A stretch of DNA of 35,058 nucleotides, from positions 1-35,058 of the forward strand of contig JAKSNA010000030.1 of assembly GCA_024400295.1 (NCBI GenBank), read 5' to 3'. The position numbers and the translations under genes were made by a program. This document shows positions 17,291-24,657 of the stretch, in pieces. Positions within the stretch are counted from its first letter, which is position 1; each line of letters begins with the position of its first letter. The notes under the pieces are model-generated. The model ran no database searches and had not been told where the DNA came from. It saw only the letters and a list, made by a program, of their open reading frames with translations. The DNA is from Bacteroidales bacterium (lineage in GTDB: Bacteria > Bacteroidota > Bacteroidia > Bacteroidales > F082).

Positions 17291-19495
17291 ATGGCGAAAA
17301 TAGATGAAAAAAGTTTGTACGATTTGCTGAAGAACGTGTTCGGGTTCGAGCAGTTCAAAGGAAACCAAAAAGCTATCATCAAAAGTATCCTTTCAGGAAA
17401 CAACACGTTTGTACTCATGCCGACCGGCGGCGGGAAGTCGTTGTGCTACCAGCTGCCCGCGTTGATGAGCGAAGGCACCACCATAGTGCTGTCGCCTCTC
17501 ATCGCGCTGATGAAAAACCAGGTTGACATGATCCGTAATTTCGACACCGACACCGGCGTGGCGCATGTCATGAACTCGTCGCTGTCGAAGGCCGAGCTGA
17601 TGCAGGTGAGAGAAGACCTCGTGAAGAAAAAGACAAAACTGCTCTATGTCGCGCCTGAGTCGCTGACGAAAGAGGAGACGTTGGAGTTCCTGCGCGGACT
17701 CGACATCTCGTTCTTTGCCATCGATGAGGCGCACTGCATCTCGGAGTGGGGTCACGACTTCCGTCCTGAATACCGCCGGCTGCGTCCGATCATCAACGCG
17801 ATAAACCCCAAGCTCCCTGTCATAGCGCTCACCGCCACGGCGACCGTCAAGGTGCAGCAGGACATCATGAAGAACCTTGAGATCACCGACGCCAAGGTGT
17901 TCAAGTCGTCGTTCGACCGGCCGAACCTTTATTATGAAGTGAGACCAAAGACAAAAGATGTCTTCAAGGACATCGTGAAATATATAAAGAGCAACCCGGG
18001 CAAGTCGGGCATCGTGTATTGCCTGAGCCGCAAGAAGGTGGAGGAGCTTGCCGAGGCGTTGCAGGTCAACGGCATCAAGGCGTTGCCTTACCACGCCGGT
18101 CTCGACAGCCAGACACGCCGCGAGAATCAGGACAAGTTCCTGATGGAAGAGGTCGATGTCATCGTCGCCACTATCGCTTTCGGCATGGGCATCGACAAGC
18201 CTGACGTACGTTTCGTCATTCACCACGACATCCCGAAGAGTCTTGAAGGTTATTATCAGGAGACAGGCCGTGCGGGCCGCGACGGTGGCGAAGGCAACTG
18301 CATCGCGTTCTACGACTATGAGGACATACATAAGCTGGAGAAGTTCTGCAAGGGCAAGAACGTCGCCGAACTGGAGATAGCACGCGAGCTGCTCAACGAG
18401 ACGGTGACATACGCCGAGTCGCCGGTGTGCCGCCACAAACTGCTGCTGCATTATTTCGGCGAGGAATACGACAAGGAAAACTGCGGCGCATGCGACAACT
18501 GCCTCAACCCGAAGGTCAGGTTCGACGGACAGGAAGACATCAAGCTGGCGATAGAAGCAGTGGTTGCAACGAAACAGCTGTTCAAGACGAAACATATCGC
18601 CGAACTCATCGCCGGCAAGGAAACAGGCGACATAAAGACCGCGAAGCACGACACCAATGAATATTTCGGCGCAGGCGATGACCACGATGAGAAGTACTGG
18701 ACATCCATCATCCGTCAGGCTATCGTCAATAAACTGCTGGTGAAAGACATCGACAACTACGGAATCCTCAAGGTGCCGAAGGAAGGCAAGGACTTCGTGA
18801 AGAAACCTTATCCTGTCATGGTGGCCATGGACCACGATTTCGACAAGACCGATGACGATGAGTTCGATGAAGAAAGAGTGGCTCTCTCCAAGGACTCCGG
18901 CACCGACAAGACATTGTTCTCGATGCTCAAAGACCTCAGGAAGACCATCGCGAAGAAGAAAGACCTTCCGCCTTTCGTCATCTTCCAGGACCCGTCGCTC
19001 GAAGACATGGCGATACAGTACCCGATAACGATGGAGGAACTCACACAGATCTCCGGCATCGGCGCAGGCAAGGCACAGAAGTTCGGACAGCCGTTCATCG
19101 ACCTCATCAAAGAATACGTCGAAGAAAACGACATCACCCGCCCGAACGACATGGTCGTGAAATCGGTGATTAACAAATCCGCACTGAAAATCAGCATCAT
19201 ACAGAATATCGACAAACAAATCCCTCTCGAAGATATCGCATACGGCAAAAACCTCGACTTCGATGAACTGCTCACCGAAATAGAAAGCATCGTGTCGAGC
19301 GGCACACACCTCGACATAAGCTATTACACCCGCGACAACATCGACCAGTATCACCAGGAGGAGATAATCGAATATTTCAAGGACGCTGAGTCAGACGATA
19401 TCGATACCGCCATGAAGACTCTCGGCGAAAACGAATACGAGGAAGAAGAGGTGAGACTCATGAGGATTCAGTTCCTGTCGGAAATGGGGAATTAG
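17291..19495 (+). CDS. recQ: ATP-dependent DNA helicase RecQ
   Basis: A 734-residue superfamily 2 helicase unwinding DNA 3' to 5' in recombination and fork repair. Motifs: Walker A ([14 protein letters not shown], near residue 43), [20 protein letters not shown] (DEAH plus the RecQ aromatic loop), [19 protein letters not shown], and motif VI ([12 protein letters not shown]). A zinc-binding cluster follows ([21 protein letters not shown]), then a winged-helix region, an HRDC domain ([15 protein letters not shown], with [11 protein letters not shown]) and an acidic C-terminal extension of about 100 residues. That extension makes it longer than E. coli RecQ (about 610). Confidence 0.95.
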   Translation: MAKIDEKSLYDLLKNVFGFEQFKGNQKAIIKSILSGNNTFVLMPTGGGKSLCYQLPALMSEGTTIVLSPLIALMKNQVDMIRNFDTDTGVAHVMNSSLSKAELMQVREDLVKKKTKLLYVAPESLTKEETLEFLRGLDISFFAIDEAHCISEWGHDFRPEYRRLRPIINAINPKLPVIALTATATVKVQQDIMKNLEITDAKVFKSSFDRPNLYYEVRPKTKDVFKDIVKYIKSNPGKSGIVYCLSRKKVEELAEALQVNGIKALPYHAGLDSQTRRENQDKFLMEEVDVIVATIAFGMGIDKPDVRFVIHHDIPKSLEGYYQETGRAGRDGGEGNCIAFYDYEDIHKLEKFCKGKNVAELEIARELLNETVTYAESPVCRHKLLLHYFGEEYDKENCGACDNCLNPKVRFDGQEDIKLAIEAVVATKQLFKTKHIAELIAGKETGDIKTAKHDTNEYFGAGDDHDEKYWTSIIRQAIVNKLLVKDIDNYGILKVPKEGKDFVKKPYPVMVAMDHDFDKTDDDEFDEERVALSKDSGTDKTLFSMLKDLRKTIAKKKDLPPFVIFQDPSLEDMAIQYPITMEELTQISGIGAGKAQKFGQPFIDLIKEYVEENDITRPNDMVVKSVINKSALKISIIQNIDKQIPLEDIAYGKNLDFDELLTEIESIVSSGTHLDISYYTRDNIDQYHQEEIIEYFKDAESDDIDTAMKTLGENEYEEEEVRLMRIQFLSEMGN

Positions 19496-19549
19496 ATTAG
19501 AGTTAAAAGATTAGAGTTAAAAGATTAGAGTTAAAAGATTAGAGTTAAA
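19496..19549. repeat. 14-bp tandem repeat, four units
   Basis: The unit ATTAGAGTTAAAAG is repeated perfectly at 19496, 19510 and 19524, with a fourth partial copy at 19538-19549. The array begins at the recQ stop codon and ends 12 bp before the next gene, so it occupies nearly the whole intergenic gap. Confidence 0.85.
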
Positions 19550-19561
19550 TGATGATGGTGT

Positions 19562-19945
19562 ATGAGGATTGTTAGGATCTTGATGGTTTTGACGACATTG
19601 TTTTTCACAAGTTGCGAGAGCGAACCGGAAAAAGCGTTGCCTTCGGTCTTATTGTCTGAGGCCCAGATGGTTGATGTAATGGTTGACGTGCAGCTTATGG
19701 AAAGCTCAATCAGCGTAAGGAAAAGCAGCAACCATCAGACGACATACCTCAGGACGCACGGGTTCGACACCATCTTCTCTCATCACGGGATAACCGATTC
19801 TGTCTTCATCGAAAACTTCAGATATTACAGCGAAACCCCGGATGTGATGCTCCGTATCATGGATTCTGTGGTTGTTGAGCTGAACCGGATGAAGTCTGAC
19901 CTTGAAAATGATCAAACACAATCTTCGCTTTCGCCTGACCAATGA
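19562..19945 (+). CDS. DUF4296 lipoprotein
   Basis: A 127-residue predicted lipoprotein. A hydrophobic signal (RILMVLTTLFF) ends in the lipobox TSC at Cys18. The body matches the layout of DUF4296, a Bacteroidota family of unknown function: an early helix with LSEAQMVDVMVDVQLMES and the late segment HHGITDSVFIENFRYYSETPD. Its last 89 bp overlap the 3' end of uvrC on the opposite strand. It follows recQ with only the tandem repeat between, and no independent promoter box was seen. Confidence 0.8.
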   Translation: MRIVRILMVLTTLFFTSCESEPEKALPSVLLSEAQMVDVMVDVQLMESSISVRKSSNHQTTYLRTHGFDTIFSHHGITDSVFIENFRYYSETPDVMLRIMDSVVVELNRMKSDLENDQTQSSLSPDQ

Positions 19946-21698
19946 CCTCGCCAAGTCTCTGCAAGCCGGCTGATTTGATGTTCTGTACCGACTTGAACTC
20001 AAGCAGCAGCTTCTCGGCGGTCTGCTTCCCGATGCCTTTTATGTTATTAAGCTCCGAATGGATGAAGCCTTTCTGGAACTTCTTCCTGTGGAAGCTGATT
20101 GCGAATCTGTGCACTTCATCTTGTATGAACATCAGCAGGCGGAAAAGCTCCGAGTTGGGTTTCATCTGCACTATGCTCGGCGGAAAGCCGTAGAGCAGCT
20201 CGTTGGTGCGGTGACGGTCGTCTTTCGCCAGCCCCGCGATTGGGATCTCAATATGCAGTTCGTCTTCAATGACTTGTCTGACGATCTCCATCTGGCCTTT
20301 GCCGCCGTCGGTGATGATGAGGTCGGGCAGTTTCCTGCCTTCTTCAACGAGCCGCGTGTAACGGCGGCGCACCACCTCTTTCATCGATGCGTAGTCATCG
20401 GGGCCTTCCACCGTCTTGATGTTGAAATGACGGTATTCTTTCTTGTTTGGCTTCCCGTTGAGAAACTGCACCATGCCAGCCACGGCGTAGTCGCCCTGGA
20501 AGTTGGAGTTGTCGAAGCACTCGATGACCTCCGGCAAGGTCGGGAGATGAAGGTCGTTCTGCAACTCGGTCAGCACACGCATGGCATGGCGTTCGGGGTC
20601 AACGAGGCTCCTGAGCTTCTCAGTCTCGGCGCGATACTGTCTGGCGTTCCTTACGGAGAGGTTGAGTACCTCTAATTTTTCGCCTTTCTTCGGAACTGTG
20701 AAACGCACGTCTTCAAGTTCCATGTCAAGCTCAATAGGCACTATGACTTCTTTCACGCTGCTCTCGAAGCGCTGCCGTAACTCTATGACTGCCAGCGACA
20801 GAAGCTCTTCGGGTGTCTCCTCTAACCGGCGTTTCATCTCGATGGAGAAAGCCTGTATCACCGCGCCTTGCGTTATACGCATATAGTTGACGTAGAACGA
20901 GCTGTCGGCATCGTCGAACGAGAACACCTCCATGTCGTGGAGAGTGTTGCTGCTCACTACGGAGCGGCTGTGGTAGTTCTCGAGGAGGTCGTATTTCTGT
21001 TTCAGCAGGTGGGCCTGTTCGAACTCCATCTTGGCGGCGTGGTCCATCATCTGTGCTTTCAGGTCTTTCAGCACGCCTGAGATGTTTCCTTTGATGACCT
21101 CTTTCATGCTGGAGATCATGGTGTTATATTCGTCTTCGGAGATGATGCCGGCGCACGGGGCCTTGCAGTTGCCGATCTGGTATTCGAGGCATGGCCGGTA
21201 ATGTCCCGTCCCGATGTCGTTTCGCTTGAAGTTATGTTTGCAGGTGCGGATCGGGTAAAGCTGCCGGAGGATGTCGAGCAGAGTCTTGGCCGTCATCACC
21301 GAAGGATAGGGGCCGAAGTACAGCGAGCCGTCGCTGACTTTCTTTCTCGTGAGGAATACGCGCGGGAACAGCTCCGCCTTGACGCATATCCACGGGTAAG
21401 TCTTGTCGTCTTTCAGCATGATGTTGTAACGCGGCTTGTACTGTTTGATGAAGTTGTTCTCGAGCAGGAACGCCTCTGCCTCGCTTCCCACGACGGTGAA
21501 ACGGATGTCACGTATCTTGCTGACGAGCAGGCGTGTCTTGCCTGTCTGTTCCTTGTTGAAGTAACTCGACACGCGGCGTTTCAGGTTCTTCGCCTTGCCG
21601 ACGTATATCAACTCGCCCGTCTCGTCGAAATACTGATACACCCCCGGCGATGTCGGGAGCGTCTTCAGTATCGATGCTATCTTTTCGGATTTTGACAT
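19857..21698 (-). CDS. uvrC: Excinuclease ABC subunit C
   Basis: A 613-residue UvrC, which makes both incisions around a lesion in nucleotide excision repair. It has an N-terminal GIY-YIG nuclease (SPGVYQYFDETGELIYVGKAKNL split across residues 17-40), a UVR motif (AAKMEFEQAHLLKQKYDLLE), the RNase-H-like endonuclease domain (ECFDNSNFQGDYAVAGMV and DLIITDGGKGQ) and C-terminal HhH repeats (IKGIGKQTAEKLL). The C-terminus has a Gln/Ser-rich tail after KIVFDHF that runs antisense into the DUF4296 gene. The start at 21698 is preceded by a minisatellite rather than a normal leader. Confidence 0.96.
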   Translation of the reverse strand: MSKSEKIASILKTLPTSPGVYQYFDETGELIYVGKAKNLKRRVSSYFNKEQTGKTRLLVSKIRDIRFTVVGSEAEAFLLENNFIKQYKPRYNIMLKDDKTYPWICVKAELFPRVFLTRKKVSDGSLYFGPYPSVMTAKTLLDILRQLYPIRTCKHNFKRNDIGTGHYRPCLEYQIGNCKAPCAGIISEDEYNTMISSMKEVIKGNISGVLKDLKAQMMDHAAKMEFEQAHLLKQKYDLLENYHSRSVVSSNTLHDMEVFSFDDADSSFYVNYMRITQGAVIQAFSIEMKRRLEETPEELLSLAVIELRQRFESSVKEVIVPIELDMELEDVRFTVPKKGEKLEVLNLSVRNARQYRAETEKLRSLVDPERHAMRVLTELQNDLHLPTLPEVIECFDNSNFQGDYAVAGMVQFLNGKPNKKEYRHFNIKTVEGPDDYASMKEVVRRRYTRLVEEGRKLPDLIITDGGKGQMEIVRQVIEDELHIEIPIAGLAKDDRHRTNELLYGFPPSIVQMKPNSELFRLLMFIQDEVHRFAISFHRKKFQKGFIHSELNNIKGIGKQTAEKLLLEFKSVQNIKSAGLQRLGEVIGQAKAKIVFDHFQGQTSSGSAQQPQNP

Positions 21699-21702
21699 TT
21701 GA

Positions 21703-21796
21703 GGTGAAAGGTTGAAAGGTGAAAGGTGAAAGGTTGAAAGGTTGAAAGGTGAAAGGTGAAAGGTGAAAGGTGAAAGGGTGAAAGGTGAAAGGTTGA
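21703..21796. repeat. Minisatellite of GGTGAAA / GGTTGAAA units
   Basis: About 12 head-to-tail copies of GGTGAAA or GGTTGAAA (7-8 bp) fill the whole gap between the uvrC start and the four-helix-bundle gene stop. Read with uvrC, it is a pyrimidine-rich leader. Confidence 0.85.
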
Positions 21797-22138
21797 TTAT
21801 AATGTTTTGATCAAACCGGATAGCATTTTTGATATTTCTTCTGTTCTTTTTACGACATCGGTCATCTGTTCTTCATTTATCATTTCCAATTCTTTTGCAA
21901 GATATATCATAGATCTGACTTCTCCACACGAACCCTTTGAGATGTAAAGAAATTGCTTAAATTCATTGTTTGTTTTTCTTTCGAAACCTTCTGCAATGTT
22001 ATTTGAAATTGAAACAACAGCCCTGTGTATTTGGTCAAGAAAACCATAATCCCCTGAACCATCAAACATGGAATAAATATCCTTCCCAAGACTTATTGCC
22101 TTTTTCCACGCAATAATTTCCTCAAATCTACTAATCAT
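21797..22138 (-). CDS. Four-helix-bundle protein (S23/Avd-like)
   Basis: A 113-residue helical protein of the four-helix-bundle family first described from 23S rRNA intervening sequences. Typical features are FEEIIAWKKAISLGKDIYSM at the start, DQIHRAVVSISNNIAEGFER in helix 2 (the SIxxNIAEG signature), KQFLYISKGSCGEVRSMI in helix 3 and a final amphipathic helix. The frame is open further upstream, but those codons lie in low-complexity repeat and thiL sequence, so I start at the ATG at 22138. It sits between thiL and uvrC with a tandem array on each side. Function of stand-alone copies is unknown; no retroelement is nearby. Confidence 0.82.
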   Translation of the reverse strand: MISRFEEIIAWKKAISLGKDIYSMFDGSGDYGFLDQIHRAVVSISNNIAEGFERKTNNEFKQFLYISKGSCGEVRSMIYLAKELEMINEEQMTDVVKRTEEISKMLSGLIKTL

Positions 22139-22182
22139 ATCAACTCCTTTTCCCTTTTTCCTTTTCCCTTTTCCCTTAAAAA
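22139..22182. repeat. G/A-rich degenerate tandem repeat
   Basis: On the minus strand this is a run of GGGAAAA-like units directly upstream of the four-helix-bundle ATG, reaching into the last codons of thiL. It mirrors the array on the other side of the gene. Confidence 0.6.
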
Positions 22183-23210
22183 TGCTTGAAGCCTTGTGCC
22201 TCGATCGGCACCTGACAGTTGTCGCTGGTGATGAGGTTGGCCTGTCCTTCATCGGCGGTCATGTAGCCGATGATGCGGACGTCTTCCATGTCTTTGACTT
22301 TCTCGTAGTCGCTTTGTGCCACGGTGAACAGGAGCTCATAATCTTCGCCGCCGTTGAGTGCCGCCACACAGGGCACGATGTTGAAGTCTTTAGCGGTCTG
22401 TATCGTCTTGTGGTTCATCGGGATGCGTTCCTCATAGACGGTGCATCCGACTTTCGACTCCTTGCAGAGGTGAAGCACTTCTGAAGCGAGGCCGTCGGAT
22501 ACGTCGATCATGGATGTGGGTTTCACGCCGGCATCTTTGAGGCGTTTCACGATGTCCCAGCGGGCTTCGGGTTTGAGTTGCCGTTCGAGGATGTAGTCGT
22601 AGCCGGCGAACTCCGGCTGCATGTTCGGGTCTTCCATGAAAGCAGCTTTCTCGCGTTCGAGGATGAGCAGTCCGGTATATGCCGCACCGAGGTCGCCGCT
22701 GACGCACAGCAGGTCGTTGGGCTTCGCGCCGCTGCGATACACTATGTCTTCCTTCTTGGCTTTGCCGATGACGGTGATGGAGAGGAAAAGCCCTGACCTT
22801 GAGGCTGTCGTGTCGCCGCCGACAAGGTCAACATGGTAATGGTCGCAGGCAAGACGGATGCCTCGGTAAATCTCTTCTATCGCTTCGACGGAGTATTTGC
22901 TGCTGATGCCCATGCCCACTACGATCTGTGTCGGAGTGCCGTTCATGGCGTAGATGTCGGAGAAGTTCACCACGGCGGCCTTGTAGCCAAGGTGTTTCAG
23001 CGGACAGTAAGTCATGTCAAAATGAATGCCCTCGCATAAGATGTCAACAGAGACTAAAGTCTCTTCATCGCCGTGGTTGATGACAGCCGCGTCGTCGCCG
23101 ATGCCTTTTCCCGTTGACTTGTTGTAAATCTTAATGTTAGCAGCGAGTCTGTCGATTAGCCCGAACTCGCCGAGATCAGATAAACTGGTGATGTTTTTCT
23201 CTTCTGACAT
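22176..23210 (-). CDS. thiL: Thiamine-monophosphate kinase
   Basis: A 344-residue ThiL, which phosphorylates thiamine monophosphate to the active cofactor thiamine diphosphate. Family motifs: GIGDDAAVI (near residue 36), SVDILCEGIHFDM, AAVNFSDIYAMNGTP, LVGGDTTAS, IDVSDGLASE and GGEDYELLFTV. These are the metal and ATP sites of the PurM-like fold. The ATG follows a -7 box by 17 nt. The 3' end enters a purine-rich repeat, and its last codons (AQGFKHF) may have been affected by repeat growth. No other thiamine genes are in the window. Confidence 0.95.
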   Translation of the reverse strand: MSEEKNITSLSDLGEFGLIDRLAANIKIYNKSTGKGIGDDAAVINHGDEETLVSVDILCEGIHFDMTYCPLKHLGYKAAVVNFSDIYAMNGTPTQIVVGMGISSKYSVEAIEEIYRGIRLACDHYHVDLVGGDTTASRSGLFLSITVIGKAKKEDIVYRSGAKPNDLLCVSGDLGAAYTGLLILEREKAAFMEDPNMQPEFAGYDYILERQLKPEARWDIVKRLKDAGVKPTSMIDVSDGLASEVLHLCKESKVGCTVYEERIPMNHKTIQTAKDFNIVPCVAALNGGEDYELLFTVAQSDYEKVKDMEDVRIIGYMTADEGQANLITSDNCQVPIEAQGFKHF

Positions 23211-23227
23211 GTCTTAAAAATTTTTTG

Positions 23228-23235
23228 CAAAGGTA
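23228..23235 (-). promoter_or_regulatory. -7 box of thiL
   Basis: The minus strand reads TACCTTTG (exact TAnnTTTG), giving a leader of about 11 nt before the ATG at 23210. Confidence 0.55.
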
Positions 23236-23239
23236 CAAA

Positions 23240-23512
23240 TTTATTTGAAGAATAAATTTATGATGCGGCGCTTTATTTGTGCCGTAATCCTCAATTCTGA
23301 TGATTACACGCCCGTTGATTCCGCAATCGTCTGTCTCACAACGGTTTGAGCCATCGGAACAGGCCTCGCGATTTCATTTCCGCAGAAGTCATACACAGAA
23401 TATTACCACATCTACTTCCCGTTCGACAAGTAGAACGGCATCAGTAGCAACATACACATGGAGCCGTTTCACACTTTCATCTGCCCAATATCTTCGTGTT
23501 GTACGCCGTCCC
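23240..23512 (-). pseudogene. Probable relic of a T9SS C-terminal sorting domain
   Basis: No intact gene fits this stretch. On the minus strand, three frames read in turn give a pattern like a type IX secretion C-terminal sorting domain: first VKRLHVYVATDAVLLVERE (about 23476-23420), then after a frameshift VYDFCGNEIARPV (from 23396), then after another shift at the GTGTAA near 23306 GVYIIRIEDYG (23312 down to about 23280). The order of beta strand, VYDxxG and GVYIIRI is what these tails show. Two frameshifts and no start codon mean a decayed fragment. This is pattern recognition by eye and needs a profile search. Confidence 0.4.
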
Positions 23513-23597
23513 GTTTAAGGTCTATCTGGACTAAACACTTTAATGCACGATTAACCTCTGATATATGAAAGCTTTTTGATGATTGCTTTGCTGACAT
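23469..23597 (-). pseudogene. Fragment of a DUF1016 (YhcG-type PD-(D/E)XK) nuclease
   Basis: A 42-codon frame from the ATG at 23597 to a TGA at 23469 contains NRALKCLVQIDLKRDGVQHE followed by DIGQM. This closely resembles the most conserved part of DUF1016/YhcG proteins (pattern YNRxLKCFVxIDLKxGxxxHxDIGQM), including the catalytic-type Asp26-x-Lys28. Complete members are about 330-370 residues, so both the N-terminal helical region and the C-terminal end are missing. It lies just beyond the tRNA terminator and runs into the probable T9SS relic. I read it as a remnant of transferred DNA, not a functional gene. Confidence 0.6.
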
Positions 23598-23612
23598 TTA
23601 ACTGGCAAACAC

Positions 23613-23650
23613 AAAAAAAACGCCAACACTTGATAATCAATGTGCTGGCG
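23613..23650 (-). terminator. Rho-independent terminator of the tRNA gene
   Basis: On the minus strand CGCCAGCAC at 23650-23642 pairs with GTGTTGGCG at 23629-23621 (one G-U pair), with an inner TTGA/TCAA stem, followed by eight T at 23620-23613. It begins 11 nt after the tRNA 3' end. Confidence 0.85.
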
Positions 23651-23660
23651 TTTGCAAGTG

Positions 23661-23734
23661 TGCTCCCACAAGGACTTGAACCTTGGACCAACTGATTATG
23701 AGTCAGCTACTCTAACCGACTGAGCTATAGGAGC
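23661..23734 (-). tRNA. tRNA with anticodon CAU (elongator Met or Ile2)
   Basis: The minus strand folds as a 74-nt cloverleaf: acceptor GCTCCTA with TGGGAGC (one G-U), discriminator A73, D-stem GCTC with GAGT, anticodon stem GCTGA with TCAGT, loop CTCATAA (anticodon CAU), and T-stem CAAGG with CCTTG around TTCAAGT. CCA is not encoded. G1-C72 pairing and the lack of GGG/CCC in the anticodon stem exclude initiator tRNA. Whether it is elongator methionine or the lysidine-modified isoleucine tRNA cannot be decided by eye. Confidence 0.95.
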
Positions 23735-23783
23735 CGCAACGAGCCTGAAAATTTATTTCAGAAAACCCTTGCTTTTTCGGCTG

Positions 23784-23791
23784 CAAATTTA
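23784..23791 (-). promoter_or_regulatory. Promoter of the tRNA gene
   Basis: The minus strand reads TAAATTTG (exact TAnnTTTG) with a TTG at 23813-23811, 19 nt upstream. Predicted transcription start is about 44 nt before the tRNA. Confidence 0.6.
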
Positions 23792-23799
23792 CAACTTTG
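23792..23799 (+). promoter_or_regulatory. Possible -7 box of the HAD hydrolase gene
   Basis: CAACTTTG matches 7 of 8 positions of TAnnTTTG, 31 nt before the ATG at 23831. It abuts the divergent tRNA promoter box. Confidence 0.4.
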
Positions 23800-23830
23800 C
23801 AGCGAATTTTCAACAAAAATTTTTAAAAAA

Positions 23831-24487
23831 ATGAAAACGACTCATTCTGACATAAAAAACATCATCTTCGACCTCGGCGGAGTGATGATCGATATCGATA
23901 CTCAAGCCATTGGAAATCAAATGAATAAAATGGGATTCACTAACATTGAAAGGCTGCATGACCCTGAGTTTCTGGCGATATTGGAACGCTTCGAAAAAGG
24001 CATTATCAAAGCCTCGACGTTCAGAAATGAAGTGAAAAATTTTCTCAAAATCAGCGTGACCGACGCCGTTTTTGACGAAATATGGAACTCAATGCTCTTC
24101 GATATCCCTCAACGGCGCATCGATTTGGTGAAACAACTCAAGCAGAATTATCACGTCTTCCTGCTCAGCAACTCCAACGAGATACATTACGACCTGTACG
24201 TCCGCGACCTCCAGCTGCGCTACGGATACCGCGAGTTCGACAGCCTCTTCGACAAGGCGTTTTTCTCGTTCGCGCTGCATCTCTCAAAACCTGACTTGGA
24301 CATTTTCCGCTACGTCCTCGATTCCGAGAGTCTGAAACCCGAAGAGACGCTCTTCATCGATGACCTCGAAGAAAACCGCGCCGCCGCACGTAAACTCGGC
24401 ATCCACACCATTGATGTCGCGACAGGCTCACGTATCGTTGACCTGTTCGAGAACGGCCTGCTGAAAGCAAACACGAAAATCGACTGA
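23831..24487 (+). CDS. HAD-superfamily hydrolase (subfamily IA, YihX-like)
   Basis: A 218-residue HAD-like phosphatase. Motif I is FDLGGVMIDID with the nucleophile Asp14; the second Asp of the usual DxD is Gly, as is normal in the YihX/epoxide-hydrolase-N group. Motif II is VFLLSNSNE, motif III is the Lys in SKPDLDIF and motif IV is LFIDDLEENRAAA. The helical cap lies between residues 20 and 95. Known relatives dephosphorylate small sugar phosphates, but the substrate cannot be assigned. It is a single gene with a strong terminator downstream at 24583-24614. Confidence 0.88.
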   Translation: MKTTHSDIKNIIFDLGGVMIDIDTQAIGNQMNKMGFTNIERLHDPEFLAILERFEKGIIKASTFRNEVKNFLKISVTDAVFDEIWNSMLFDIPQRRIDLVKQLKQNYHVFLLSNSNEIHYDLYVRDLQLRYGYREFDSLFDKAFFSFALHLSKPDLDIFRYVLDSESLKPEETLFIDDLEENRAAARKLGIHTIDVATGSRIVDLFENGLLKANTKID

Positions 24488-24582
24488 ACACTGAAGCTAA
24501 CCACCTTTAGTTTTGCAGCTGCAAAAACGAGGTTAAAAAACAGGCGTATAGGTCAAAATTTATTCGGCAAATAATTTTACAT

Positions 24583-24614
24583 AAAAGATGCCGCTTTCTC
24601 AAACGGCATCTTTT
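24583..24614. terminator. Strong bidirectional terminator
   Basis: AAAAGATGCCG (24583-24593) pairs perfectly with CGGCATCTTTT (24604-24614) around a 10-nt loop. An A-tract on one side and a T-tract on the other allow termination for both the HAD gene (+) and hutI (-). Confidence 0.85.
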
Positions 24615-24623
24615 CAAACTAAA

Positions 24624-24657
24624 CTCTAAGCTCTAAGCTCTAAACTCTAAGCTCTTA
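24624..24657. repeat. 7-bp tandem repeat at the hutI 3' end
   Basis: Four heptamers CTCTAAG, CTCTAAG, CTCTAAA, CTCTAAG followed by a partial CTCTTA that includes the hutI stop codon (24655-24657). Confidence 0.75.

Noticed and set aside
17393..19354. Very long open frame (653 codons) on the minus strand opposite recQ
   Set aside because: It lies entirely antisense to a well-matched RecQ and its translation has no recognisable motif; GC-rich third positions of recQ remove stops on the other strand.
21703..21796. Tandem array considered as a CRISPR
   Set aside because: Units are 7-8 bp with no spacers, and no cas genes are present.
21797..22138. Four-helix-bundle gene considered as Avd of a diversity-generating retroelement
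   Set aside because: No reverse transcriptase, template repeat or variable repeat in the window.
23300..23518. 72-codon plus-strand frame near the tRNA
   Set aside because: Ser/Thr/Arg-rich translation without a family; the minus strand of the same DNA carries recognisable protein relics.
23661..23734. tRNA considered as initiator methionine
   Set aside because: It has a G1-C72 pair and lacks the three G-C pairs of the anticodon stem expected in initiator tRNA.
23597..23734. Integrative element with att sites at the tRNA
   Set aside because: No integrase and no duplicated tRNA 3' end found; only decayed fragments lie beyond it.
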